A DNA stretch of 64,000 bases. It comes from Geminicoccus roseus DSM 18922. GTDB lineage: Bacteria; Pseudomonadota; Alphaproteobacteria; Geminicoccales; Geminicoccaceae. Position 1 is the first letter of the stretch. The number at the start of each line of letters is the position of its first letter. The stretch covers positions 310,001-374,000 of the forward strand of contig NZ_KE386572.1 of NCBI RefSeq assembly GCF_000427665.1. The letters run 5' to 3'. The notes under the pieces were generated by a model that had not been told where the DNA came from, did no database searches, and saw only the letters and a program-made list of their open reading frames with translations. A program made the translations under genes and the position numbers. Shown piece by piece: positions 1 to 7,913 of this stretch.

Positions 1-417
1 GCCGTCTGGGAGCCGCAGGTGGAGGCGGAGCTGGGCGCCGCCTATTTCCTGCCGAGGCGGCGGCTGCCGCTCCTGCAGGCGGACCTGGAGGCGCTGGGCG
101 ATCCGGGCGGCCCGCCGCCCCGTCCGGTGCTCGACCTGTTCGACAGCGCGCCCGGCGCCTGGGGCTCGGCCTATGTGTTGGAGGGCTCCACCCTGGGCGG
201 CGCCCTGATCGCCCGCGCGCTGGCGGGGCGGGAGGGGCTGCCGGCCCGGCTGCGCTATTTCAGCCCCCATGGCCGGCGCACCGCCGCCATGTGGGCGGCG
301 TTTCGCGCCGACATGCTGCGCTCGGTCCCGCCCGAGGCCGAGGCGCTGGCGATTGCGTCGGCGCAGGCGACCTTCCAGGCCCTGGCCGGCTGGCTGCCCG
401 AGAACCGCCGGACCTGA
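1..417 (+). CDS. Biliverdin-producing heme oxygenase, 5' truncated by window edge
   Basis: This is the C-terminal part of a heme oxygenase, which opens heme to biliverdin, CO and iron. The visible 138 residues contain the distal-helix signature GSAYVLEGSTLGG followed by ALIARAL, as in bacterial BphO/HemO proteins. The reading frame is open from base 1, so the gene begins upstream; about 50-60 residues, including the proximal heme His, are missing compared with the usual ~190-200. In alphaproteobacteria such genes often sit beside a bacteriophytochrome, which uses biliverdin, but that neighbour would lie outside the window. The gene converges on the HlyU-like gene, 14 bases away. Confidence 0.82.
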   Translation, partial: AVWEPQVEAELGAAYFLPRRRLPLLQADLEALGDPGGPPPRPVLDLFDSAPGAWGSAYVLEGSTLGGALIARALAGREGLPARLRYFSPHGRRTAAMWAAFRADMLRSVPPEAEALAIASAQATFQALAGWLPENRRT

Positions 418-431
418 ACGGCTCTGCTTGC

Positions 432-719
432 TCAGCGGAACAGGCGGTCGCCCTGCTCGTCGATCAGCTGGCGGGCCTTCTGCACCGAATGGCCGATCGC
501 GTCGTCGCGCGAGCCATGGGTGTCGGCGCGGATGAAGCGGTGCTCCTTGGGCCCGTCGGGAAAGCTCTTGCGGATGGTGCCGGCGACGTTGAACTGGCCG
601 CCGCTGGCGATGGGATCGGCCAGGATCTCGTAGCCGTTATACTCGACCGGGTCCGCGGCCACCGCCGCCTTGCCGCCGGAACCGCCTCCGAACAGCTTGC
701 CCATGAGCTTGCCCAACAT
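432..719 (-). CDS. HlyU-family protein
   Basis: A 95-residue protein of the HlyU family (PF10115 type) found widely in alphaproteobacteria. After a glycine-rich start (MLGKLMGKLFGGGSGG) it carries the family core YNGYEILADPIASGGQ, then EHRFIRADTH and ends KARQLIDEQGDRLF. HlyU was named as a regulator of hemolysin in Vibrio, but the role of this stand-alone alphaproteobacterial type is not well established. I chose the ATG at 719 because it has a GGGGAGA ribosome site just upstream and matches the family N-terminus; the longer frame to 785 reads as arginine/proline-rich shadow. It lies 81 bases downstream of the PfkB gene and may share its transcript. Confidence 0.75.
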   Translation of the reverse strand: MLGKLMGKLFGGGSGGKAAVAADPVEYNGYEILADPIASGGQFNVAGTIRKSFPDGPKEHRFIRADTHGSRDDAIGHSVQKARQLIDEQGDRLFR

Positions 720-800
720 CGACGTCTTCTCCCCCAAGGGCCACCCGTTCCTCCGGCATGTGAGGCACCGCGGCCGGATCGGCAAGGGCCCGGGCGGGGA

Positions 801-1778
801 TCAGGCGCGCGCGGGCAGGCTGCGCATCGCTTCCAGCGTGGCGTCGAAGCCGGTGATCCCGGCATCGGAGCCAAGCCCGGTCGCCACCAGCGCCGAGGCG
901 GCGGTGGCCAAGCGCGCCGCCTCCTCCAGCGCCATGCCCCGGCTCAAGCCGGCGATCATCCCGGCGACATAGGCATCGCCGCAGCCGGTGGTGTCCACGA
1001 CCGGCACCTGGAAGGCCGGCACGCGCAGCACCTGGCCGTCGCGGGTCACCAGCACCGAGCCGTCGCCGCCGAGCGTCACCGCGGCCGCGCCTGCCCCGGC
1101 CTCCACGAAGAACCGGGCGGCCTCCACCGGGTCGGTGCGGCCGGACAGGGCGCTGGCCTCCTCGATCGAGGGCATGAACCAGTCGACGAACGGCAGGAGC
1201 GGCAGGACCAGGGCCTGCGCGCCGTTCTCGGGGGCGATCAGGTCCAGGCTGGTGGTGCATCCCCGTTCCCGGGCAGCGCGGAGCAGGCGCAGGGAGGGCG
1301 GGCCGTCCAGCCGGCGCAGAAAGCCGGTGCCGCCCAGATGGACGAAGCGGGCCTGCAGGACCCGGGCGAGCCCGGCCTCGTCCAGGGTGAAGTGGTCGGA
1401 GGCGCCGCGGACATGCAAAGCGGGGCGCTCGCCGTTGCGGCGCACGTTCATGATGGTGGTGGAGGTCGGCACGCCCGGGATCTGCTGCATCCCGGCGATG
1501 TCCAGGCCGTGCCGCTCCAGCTTGGAAAGCACCAGCGCGCCCTGCTCGTCGTCGCCGACCGCACCGGCCGCCAGGGTGCGCAGGCCGAGCCTGGCGAGGT
1601 CGACCGCGGTGGCGCCGGCGGTGCCGGAGACCACCAGGCGGATCTCGTCGATGAAGGCGACCCCGCCGCCCGGCGGGATCGCGTCCACCGGGCGGCCGAG
1701 GATGTCGAGCGTGTAGAAGCCGACCGCCGCCGCGTCGTAGCGCGTGCCGCCGGCCGTTCCGGGGCCGGAAAGGGCTAT
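801..1778 (-). CDS. PfkB-family carbohydrate kinase with probable ATA start
   Basis: A ribokinase/PfkB-type sugar kinase of about 325 residues. The N-terminal strand RYDAAAVGFYTLDILG, the substrate segment near SGTAGATAVDLARLG and the C-terminal catalytic signature VVDTTGCGDAYVAGM (Asp as base, preceding GCGD as anion hole) are all present. The conserved N-terminus begins right after the stop of the upstream membrane gene, but no ATG, GTG or TTG lies in frame there. An ATA at 1778 sits seven bases after a perfect GGGAGG and overlaps the upstream TAG, so I infer ATA initiation by translational coupling; a sequence error from ATG is the alternative. It probably phosphorylates the sugar delivered by the adjacent importer or its isomerised product. 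Confidence 0.8.
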   Translation of the reverse strand: MALSGPGTAGGTRYDAAAVGFYTLDILGRPVDAIPPGGGVAFIDEIRLVVSGTAGATAVDLARLGLRTLAAGAVGDDEQGALVLSKLERHGLDIAGMQQIPGVPTSTTIMNVRRNGERPALHVRGASDHFTLDEAGLARVLQARFVHLGGTGFLRRLDGPPSLRLLRAARERGCTTSLDLIAPENGAQALVLPLLPFVDWFMPSIEEASALSGRTDPVEAARFFVEAGAGAAAVTLGGDGSVLVTRDGQVLRVPAFQVPVVDTTGCGDAYVAGMIAGLSRGMALEEAARLATAASALVATGLGSDAGITGFDATLEAMRSLPARA

Positions 1779-2113
1779 TGCTGCGCCTCCCGGGCGGCGC
1801 TGGCCGCTTCCAGGCGGTAGACGTAGAGCTCGGCCGAGCCGATGCCGAGCATCGCCACGATCACCAGGATCAGCAGGATGATCCCGCCGGCCTTGAACAG
1901 GGAGCGCGGCTGCACGCCCGGCCGGCACAGCGGCACCAGGTTGAAGGCCAGCCCGCCCACCACCACCAGGATGCAGCCGACCGTGAACAGGTCGATGGTG
2001 AACGGCTGGAAGATCATGAACAGGGCGGCGCAGCAAAGCGCGATGATCGCGTACTCGACGCGCTTGGCGCCCTTGGCGCTGAGGCCGCCGGCCTGGCTGG
2101 TCGGAGTGGTCAT
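1775..2113 (-). CDS. Small three-helix membrane protein of the sugar importer operon
   Basis: A 112-residue hydrophobic protein of unknown function. Three membrane segments are visible: about residues 20-38 (YAIIALCCAALFMIF), 45-62 (VGCILVVVGGLAFNLVP) and 75-92 (GGIILLILVIVAMLGIGSA), with a short charged tail. Its ATG overlaps the stop of the ATPase gene upstream (ATGA), and its own stop overlaps the start of the kinase gene, so it is translationally coupled on both sides and is clearly part of the transport operon. It is not a standard ABC permease and lacks an EAA loop. Small membrane proteins accompany some two-ATPase carbohydrate importers of alphaproteobacteria; I do not recognise this family. 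Confidence 0.75.
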   Translation of the reverse strand: MTTPTSQAGGLSAKGAKRVEYAIIALCCAALFMIFQPFTIDLFTVGCILVVVGGLAFNLVPLCRPGVQPRSLFKAGGIILLILVIVAMLGIGSAELYVYRLEAASAAREAQQ

Positions 2114-3204
2114 GAGCGCACCGCCTGTTCGTCGGGTCCGAAGACGTGGACATAGCCCGGCTGGAAGCGGACATGCAGGCGGTCGCCCTCGTCGATCGCC
2201 ACCCGCCAGTCGCACACCACCCGCATCGACTGGGTGCCGTCGGAGAGATGGGCCAGGGTCTCCGCCCCCATCGGCTCCACGATGTCGACCTGGAAGGACA
2301 GGCCGTCGGCCACCGGCTCCGGCACGATTTCCAGGTTGCGCGGCCGGATGCCGATGGTGACGGCGCTGCCCGGCGCCAGGCGGCTGACCGCCGGGTCGAC
2401 CTGCACCATCAGGTTCTGCCCGCCCGGCAGCACGAAGCTGCCGAAGCCCGCCTCCATGCCCTTGTAGGTGGCCGGGATCACGTTCATCTGCGGCGTGCCG
2501 ATGAAGCCGGCGACGAACAGGTTGGCGGGCCTGGCGAAGATGTCGTGGGGGGTCGCCACCTGCTCGATGATCCCGGCGCGCATCACCGCGATCCGGCTGG
2601 CCATGGTCAGCGCTTCCAGCTGGTCATGGGTCACGATCACCGTGGCCTTGGACAGGCCGGACAGGACTTCCTTGATCTCGCCGCGCATCTGCTCGCGCAG
2701 GCTCACGTCCAGGCGCGAGAGCGGCTCGTCGAACAAAAAGCATTCGGGGTCGCGGATGATCGAGCGGCCGACCGCGACCCGCTGCTTCTCGCCCTCGGAG
2801 AGCTGGGAGGGCTTGCGGTCGAGCACGCCGTCCAGCTGCAGGGTCTTCGCGACCTGGGCGACCTTGGCGTCCATCTCGGCCTGGCTGCGCCCCTCGGCGT
2901 GCAGCGGGAACTTCAGGTTCTCCGCCACGGTCAGCGAGGGGTAGAGCGCGTAGAACTGGAAGGCCATGGCGACGTTGCGCTCGCGGGCGAGCAGCTCGTT
3001 GACCCGCCGGCCGCCGATCTGGCACTCGCCCTCGGTGATGTCCTCCAGGCCGGCGACCATGCGCAGGGTGGTGGTCTTGCCGCAGCCCGAGGGCCCCAGC
3101 AGGCACATCACCTCGCCCTGGCCCACCGACAGGTTGATCTTCTCCACGGCCTTGAAGCCGTTCGGGTAGACCTTGGTGACGTCGCGGATGTCGATGGTCG
3201 TCAT
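2110..3204 (-). CDS. Carbohydrate ABC transporter ATPase 2 (variant signature motif)
   Basis: A 364-residue MalK/UgpC-type ATPase with an N-terminal nucleotide-binding domain and a C-terminal TOBE-like regulatory half. Walker A GPSGCGKT (37-44), Q-loop Q83, Walker B FLFDEP (156-161) and H-loop H193 (VTHDQLEAL) are intact. The ABC signature is LSEGEKQR, with Glu137 in place of the first Gly of LSGGQ. That defect complements the altered H-loop in the second ATPase at 6636-7724, so the two probably work as an asymmetric heterodimer. It ends with an ATGA overlap into the small membrane gene and starts four bases after the permease gene, in one operon. Confidence 0.92.
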   Translation of the reverse strand: MTTIDIRDVTKVYPNGFKAVEKINLSVGQGEVMCLLGPSGCGKTTTLRMVAGLEDITEGECQIGGRRVNELLARERNVAMAFQFYALYPSLTVAENLKFPLHAEGRSQAEMDAKVAQVAKTLQLDGVLDRKPSQLSEGEKQRVAVGRSIIRDPECFLFDEPLSRLDVSLREQMRGEIKEVLSGLSKATVIVTHDQLEALTMASRIAVMRAGIIEQVATPHDIFARPANLFVAGFIGTPQMNVIPATYKGMEAGFGSFVLPGGQNLMVQVDPAVSRLAPGSAVTIGIRPRNLEIVPEPVADGLSFQVDIVEPMGAETLAHLSDGTQSMRVVCDWRVAIDEGDRLHVRFQPGYVHVFGPDEQAVRS

Positions 3205-3208
3205 GGCC

Positions 3209-4078
3209 TCACTTCCGAACCGTGCCGAAGGTGACGCCGCGCAGGAGCTGGTTCTGCAAGAGGAACGTCACGAAGAAGATCGGGATCAGGAACAGGGTGA
3301 CGATCGCGGCCAGAAGGCCGTAATCGACGCCCATCTCGCCGCCCAGCGTGCGCGCCACCGCCACCGGCACGGTGCGGGTGTCGACGCCGGTGAGCAGCAG
3401 CGCGAACAGAAACTCGTTCCAGGTCAGGATCAGGCCGAACACGAAGGTCGCGGCCAGGCCCGCCTTCACCTGGGGCAGGCAGATCCCGAAGAACAGCTGG
3501 CGCTCGGTGGCGCCGTCCATCCGGGCCGCGTCCTCGATCTCGCCGTTCAGCTCGTCGAAGAACGAGCGCACCATCCAGATGGTGAACGGCAGGTTGAAGG
3601 CGGTGTAGAGGAAGATGATGCCGGCATAGGTGCCGGACAGGCCGATCTCGCGGAACATCAGGAAGATCGGGATCACCACGACGATCGCCGGCATCATCCG
3701 GGTGGTCAGGATGATGAACATGTAGGTCTCGTTGCCCTTGAGCGGGTAGCGCGAGAACCCGTAGGCGGCGATCGTGCCGATGATCAGCGCCAGGAGGCAG
3801 GAAGTGCCGGCGACGAAGATCGAGTTGAAGAAATAGAGCGGGAACTCGGTCTGCTGGGCGGCACCGCCGCCGGAGATCACCGCGCGGAAGAACACCCCGA
3901 TGAAGTTGTCCAGGGTCGGGGTGAAGAAGAATTTCGGCGGCACCGCCAGCGCGTCCGGACGCGTCTTGAAGGCGGTCATGATGATCCACAGGACCGGGAA
4001 GAAGTAGATCACGCTGATGATGCCGGCGAAGGCCGTCCAGCCCCAGCCGGCGCGGCCGATCTCGCGGGATTTCGCCAT
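3209..4078 (-). CDS. Carbohydrate ABC transporter permease (MalG type)
   Basis: A 289-residue inner-membrane permease of the MalG/UgpE class with six predicted membrane helices. The cytoplasmic EAA loop that docks on the ATPase is visible as EIEDAARMDGATERQLFFG near residue 190, and the C-terminus RGVTFGTVRK is typical of the family. It starts one base after the stop of the partner permease gene and is followed after four bases by the ATPase gene. It forms one half of the translocation channel for the sugar bound by the solute-binding protein at 5090-6565. The substrate cannot be told from the sequence. Confidence 0.94.
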   Translation of the reverse strand: MAKSREIGRAGWGWTAFAGIISVIYFFPVLWIIMTAFKTRPDALAVPPKFFFTPTLDNFIGVFFRAVISGGGAAQQTEFPLYFFNSIFVAGTSCLLALIIGTIAAYGFSRYPLKGNETYMFIILTTRMMPAIVVVIPIFLMFREIGLSGTYAGIIFLYTAFNLPFTIWMVRSFFDELNGEIEDAARMDGATERQLFFGICLPQVKAGLAATFVFGLILTWNEFLFALLLTGVDTRTVPVAVARTLGGEMGVDYGLLAAIVTLFLIPIFFVTFLLQNQLLRGVTFGTVRK

Positions 4079-4079
4079 G

Positions 4080-5015
4080 TCAGTCGACCTCCTGCGCGCG
4101 GCGGTTCACCGCGTAGAGATAAAGCGATGTCAGCACGATCACGACGAACAGGATGATGTAGGCGAGCGCTGCCGACTGGCTGGTCTTGAAGTACTGGAAG
4201 GCCAGCCGGTAGACATACACGCCGATCGTCTCGGTGGCTGTCCCGGGTCCGCCCTCGGTGAGGATGTAGACCACGTCGAACAGCTTGAAGGTCTCGATCG
4301 TGCGGAACAGCACGGCCAGCAGCAGCAGGCTCTTGATGTAGGGGAAGGTGATCGTGGTGAAGCGTCGCCAGGGCGAGGCGCGGTCGATCTCGGCGGCCTC
4401 GTAGAGATATTTGGGCACCGACACCAGGCCGGCCAGCACCAGCAGCATCACGAACGGCGACCACATCCAGGCATCGGCGAACACCACGCCGACAATGGCG
4501 CCGGTGGGAGTCGCGAGCAGCGCGTAGCGGTCGCCGGTGACCATGGCGATCGCCTGGCTGACCAGGCCGAAGGTCGGCTCGTAGAACAGCTTGAAGAACA
4601 CGCCGACCGCGACCAGCGACAGCATCATCGGGGTGAGCACCAGCATCAGGAGGATGCGGCGCAGCGGGAACTGGCGCTGGAACAGCATCGCCAGGAGGAA
4701 GCCGACCACCAGCTGCGCCAGCACCGAGCTGGTGACGATGATCGCGGTGGTCTTGAACCGCTCCCAGACCACCGGGTCGGTGATCACCCGCTCGAAGAAG
4801 CGCAGCCCCACGAAGTCCGGGGCATCACGCTTGCGCGCGCTGTAATTGTAGAAGCTCAGGCCGAACGACCAGAGCAGCGGGAAGATGTTCATCAGGAACA
4901 GGACGATCAGCGCCGGCGCGACCAGCAAGGGCCCGCGTCGGCCCGGTGCGAGCAACCATGCAAGGAAGCCACCCTCCGACCTGATCTCCTGCGCGACGAC
5001 AGCGCTGCTCGCCAT
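4080..5015 (-). CDS. Carbohydrate ABC transporter permease (MalF/UgpA type)
   Basis: A 311-residue inner-membrane permease of the MalF/UgpA class. Six membrane helices are apparent, the first at LLVAPALIVLFLMNIFPLLW, and the EAA loop reads YLYEAAEIDRASPWRRFTTI. I chose ATG 5015 over the upstream TTG at 5030 because GGGAAC lies just before it. It pairs with the MalG-type permease that follows after one base, and it is downstream of the binding-protein gene after 74 bases. The segment FKLFDVVYILTEGGPGTATETIGVYVY is the usual family signature near the C-terminus. Confidence 0.94.
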   Translation of the reverse strand: MASSAVVAQEIRSEGGFLAWLLAPGRRGPLLVAPALIVLFLMNIFPLLWSFGLSFYNYSARKRDAPDFVGLRFFERVITDPVVWERFKTTAIIVTSSVLAQLVVGFLLAMLFQRQFPLRRILLMLVLTPMMLSLVAVGVFFKLFYEPTFGLVSQAIAMVTGDRYALLATPTGAIVGVVFADAWMWSPFVMLLVLAGLVSVPKYLYEAAEIDRASPWRRFTTITFPYIKSLLLLAVLFRTIETFKLFDVVYILTEGGPGTATETIGVYVYRLAFQYFKTSQSAALAYIILFVVIVLTSLYLYAVNRRAQEVD

Positions 5016-5089
5016 GATGTTCCCGTCCAATCGATCGAAGCGGGGCGGACCCGCGAGGGCCCGCCCCTGTCGGCATGGTCAGATCCGGC

Positions 5090-6565
5090 TCACTCGATGC
5101 GGCCGGCATCCTCGAGGGTCTGCTGCTGGAAGCGCGCCACCGCGTCGAGCGCCTCCTGGGCGGAGATCTGGCCGGTGATCGCCTTGTCGAACTCGGCCTG
5201 CTGCTGGGTCAGGAGCTCGAAGAATTCCGGCACGTGCCAGACGTCGCGCTGCCAATCGAGCATTTCCTTGTGCGCCCGGTTCCAGGGCCGCAGGTTGTCA
5301 TACTCGGGATCGGCCATGACCGACATCAGACCCGACTGCCCGCCATTGGCGACGAACTGCTTCTGGGTCTCGGGCTTGAGCCACCACTTCACCACTTCCA
5401 GGCCGGCCTGGTCGACCTCGGGGCTGTTCCAGGTGGTCAGCACGAAGGGCTGGCCGCCGATATTGCCGGTCCGGTCGATGGTGCCGTCCTCCTTGCGGGT
5501 GCCCGGCGCCGGGGCGAAGGCGGCCTTGTCGGAGACGCGCGAGGTCTTCGGATCGAGCACCGGCTCGCCCAAGCCCACCCAGTCGATGGTGGTCGCGGTC
5601 TTGCCCTGCATGAACAGGTCCTGGATCACGAAGATGTCGGCCTGGCCGGTCTTCGACACCGGCGGCATGTACTGCAAGAGGCTCAGATAATGCTCCAGCG
5701 CCTTGACGTTGGTCTCGCTGTTGACCACGCCCTCGGCCTGGGCTTCCGGCTGGTTGGTCTCGTCCCAGATCTCGCCGCCGTTCTGCCAGATGAACGCGTT
5801 GATCTGCATGGTCGAGAAGTCGTAGCCCTTGCCGGCCTGGTACGAGATCCCGAAGAAGTCGTCGTCGGCCACGCCGTCGCCCAGCGGGTCGCCCTTCTTG
5901 CGCATGAAGTGCTTGCCGATGTTCTCGTAGACCTGCCAGTCGACTTCCTGCCAGTCCTCATAGGTGCAGGGCAGCTTCTGGTTGAAGCTCTCCTGGAACT
6001 TCTTCGCCTCGGTCTCGTTGCAGAAGAGATCCTCGCGATAGAAGGTCACGTAGGTGTCCGGGAACTGCGGGAACCCGTAGTAATGGGTGTCCGGCGCCGG
6101 GAACGGGTTCTCCTCGATGAACTTGCGCGACTTGTTCGGGTAGGTCGAGTAGGCCGAGATCAGCGCCGGATGGAGGTCCTTCATGATCGCGGTCAGTTCC
6201 GGATCGGCCTTCATCAGCTCGGTCAGGTCCTTGTAGTACCCGCCGTCCACGAACGACCCCAGCCACTGGCTGTCGGTCACGATCATCTGGTACTTCTGCT
6301 CGCCCGAGGTCAGCGAGGCGGCGACGCGCTCGTAGAAGCTCGGCCAGGGGATGTAGTCCATCTCCAGCTTGATGTTGTTGCCGGAGGTGGACTTGAAGGA
6401 GCGGTCGAACTCCTCCTTCATGAACCGCGTCGGCGGCCAGTCCGGCGCCGCCATGGTGATGGTGATGTCGGCGGCCTGCGCCGCGGTCGGCATCATGCCG
6501 ACGCCGCCGACCACGACGGCCGCCAACGAGGCGCCGTACAGCCAGCAATCCCAGCTTCTCGTCAT
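5090..6565 (-). CDS. Extracellular carbohydrate-binding protein of ABC importer
   Basis: A 491-residue periplasmic solute-binding protein of the family-1 (maltose/multiple sugar) type. A signal peptide with a hydrophobic core (LYGASLAAVVVGGVGMM) is followed by cleavage after AAQA at about residue 31. The mature part has the usual two-lobe pattern, with YQMIVTDSQWLGSFVDGGY near the first hinge and many aromatic residues suited to stacking on sugar rings. At about 460 mature residues it is larger than most family members, as seen for binding proteins of two-ATPase importers. It lies between the ATPase-1 gene and the two permease genes in the same orientation. Confidence 0.9.
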   Translation of the reverse strand: MTRSWDCWLYGASLAAVVVGGVGMMPTAAQAADITITMAAPDWPPTRFMKEEFDRSFKSTSGNNIKLEMDYIPWPSFYERVAASLTSGEQKYQMIVTDSQWLGSFVDGGYYKDLTELMKADPELTAIMKDLHPALISAYSTYPNKSRKFIEENPFPAPDTHYYGFPQFPDTYVTFYREDLFCNETEAKKFQESFNQKLPCTYEDWQEVDWQVYENIGKHFMRKKGDPLGDGVADDDFFGISYQAGKGYDFSTMQINAFIWQNGGEIWDETNQPEAQAEGVVNSETNVKALEHYLSLLQYMPPVSKTGQADIFVIQDLFMQGKTATTIDWVGLGEPVLDPKTSRVSDKAAFAPAPGTRKEDGTIDRTGNIGGQPFVLTTWNSPEVDQAGLEVVKWWLKPETQKQFVANGGQSGLMSVMADPEYDNLRPWNRAHKEMLDWQRDVWHVPEFFELLTQQQAEFDKAITGQISAQEALDAVARFQQQTLEDAGRIE

Positions 6566-6635
6566 CTCGGTTCAACCTCCCTGTAGCGGTGCATTGATTT
6601 CGCACCATTCGTGAAATCGACCGCTCGACCGGATG

Positions 6636-7724
6636 TCACGCGATGCGGACACCGGTCTCCGCGTGGAAGAGATGCGCGTCGACGGCGGACAGGGTGACCT
6701 CGATCGGGTTGCCCGGCTGGATGCCGACGGCCTTCTCCTCCGGCAGCGCCATCTTCATGGCGGCGCCGTTGATCTCCAGGTCCAGCAGGGTGACGTCGCC
6801 CAGCGGCTCGGTCAGGTGGACCTTGGCGGGGAAGGACGGGCCGCGCTCCGGGGCGGCCCCCAGCAGCACGTCGTGGGGACGCACGCCGTAATAGACCTGC
6901 TCGCCGCCGCTCAGGTGGATGCGCCAGGCATCCGCCGGGAGCTGGCCGAACGGCAGCTCGACCACGAAGCCTCCGTCGCGCCGCGCGACCCGGCCCGGCA
7001 CCAGGTTGATCGCCGGCGAGCCGACCATGCCGGCCACGTAGGTGTTCAGCGGCGCGGTGTAGAGGCTGCGCGGGGTGTTGACCTGGACGACCCGGCCGTC
7101 GCGCATCACCCCGACCCGCTGGCCCATGGTCAGCGCCTCGAGCTGGTCGGGCGTGGCGTAGAGCATGGTCATGCCGAGCTCGCGGTGCAGGCGCTTGAAC
7201 TCGGCGCGGGTGTCGTGGCGCAGCTTGGCGTCGAGGTTGGTGAGCGGCTCGTCCAAGAGCAGAAGCTTCGGCCGGCGCACCAGCGCCCGGCCGATCGCGA
7301 CGCGCTGCTGCTCGCCGCCGGACAGGGTCGAGGGCAGCCGGTCCATGGTGTGGACCACCCGCAGCATCTCGGCGACCTCGCCGACCCGCCGGGCGATCTC
7401 GGCGCTGTCCACGCCGGCCCGCTCCAGGGGATAGGCGAAGTTCTTGCGCACGGTCAGGTGCGGATAGAGCGCGAAGGTCTGGAAGATCATCGCGATGTCG
7501 CGGCCCTGGACCGGCATCCCGGCCATGTCGCGACCGTTGAACGAGATCTGCCCGCCGTCCAGGGCTTCCAGGCCCGAGATCGCGCGCAGCATCGTGGTCT
7601 TGCCGGCCGAGGACGGCCCGAGCAGGCAGTAGAACTCGCCATCACGGACGTCGAAGCTCATCCCGTCCAACGCGGTCACGCGTCCGAAGCGCTTCACGAC
7701 ATCCTGCACGATCAGGTCGGACAA
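6636..7724 (-). CDS. Carbohydrate ABC transporter ATPase 1 (H-loop His replaced by Pro)
   Basis: A 362-residue MalK/UgpC-type ATPase. Walker A is GPSSAGKT (36-43), Q-loop Q82, the signature LSGGEQQR (134-141) is intact, Walker B LLLLDEP is intact, but the H-loop reads YATPDQLEAL with Pro192 where the catalytic switch His is expected; the codon is CCC. Together with the altered signature in ATPase 2 this predicts one consensus and one degenerate ATP site. I prefer the TTG at 7724, preceded by AAGGGGG, because homologous proteins start a few residues before the first strand; a GTG at 7784 would add 20 residues. It is the first gene of the transport operon, downstream of the GntR gene. Confidence 0.9.
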   Translation of the reverse strand: MSDLIVQDVVKRFGRVTALDGMSFDVRDGEFYCLLGPSSAGKTTMLRAISGLEALDGGQISFNGRDMAGMPVQGRDIAMIFQTFALYPHLTVRKNFAYPLERAGVDSAEIARRVGEVAEMLRVVHTMDRLPSTLSGGEQQRVAIGRALVRRPKLLLLDEPLTNLDAKLRHDTRAEFKRLHRELGMTMLYATPDQLEALTMGQRVGVMRDGRVVQVNTPRSLYTAPLNTYVAGMVGSPAINLVPGRVARRDGGFVVELPFGQLPADAWRIHLSGGEQVYYGVRPHDVLLGAAPERGPSFPAKVHLTEPLGDVTLLDLEINGAAMKMALPEEKAVGIQPGNPIEVTLSAVDAHLFHAETGVRIA

Positions 7725-7913
7725 ACTGCCCCCTTGCCCGCCGCCGTTATCCGGCGTGCGTGTTTCAAGCCATCCCTGCGTCACGTCCTGCCCGGCATCG
7801 CCCGGCGCGGCTCTGCGGCCTCACGCAACGTTTGTTGCCGAACTCTAGCCGGAACTTGCGCCCCGAAAAAGTCCGATTTTTTACTTGTGGACCCTGCGAC
7901 TAGCCATCCTCGA
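7725..7913 (-). promoter_or_regulatory. Leader of the importer operon with candidate operator motifs
   Basis: This 189-base gap between the GntR-type regulator gene and the first transporter gene contains AAAAAGTCCGATTTTTT (7866-7882) directly followed by CTTGTGGACCCTGC (7884-7897). Near-identical copies of both motifs occur in the region upstream of the mutarotase gene at 15966-15981 and 16053-16066. The TTGT-NN-AC core resembles the half-site layout of FadR-subfamily operators. I infer a promoter and operator region for the importer operon, probably read by the regulator encoded next to it. Confidence 0.5.

Noticed and set aside
1779-2174. N-terminal extension of the PfkB kinase frame across the small membrane gene
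   Set aside because: The extra residues are antithetical to family starts, overlap an entire convincing membrane gene in another frame and read as arginine/proline-rich shadow.
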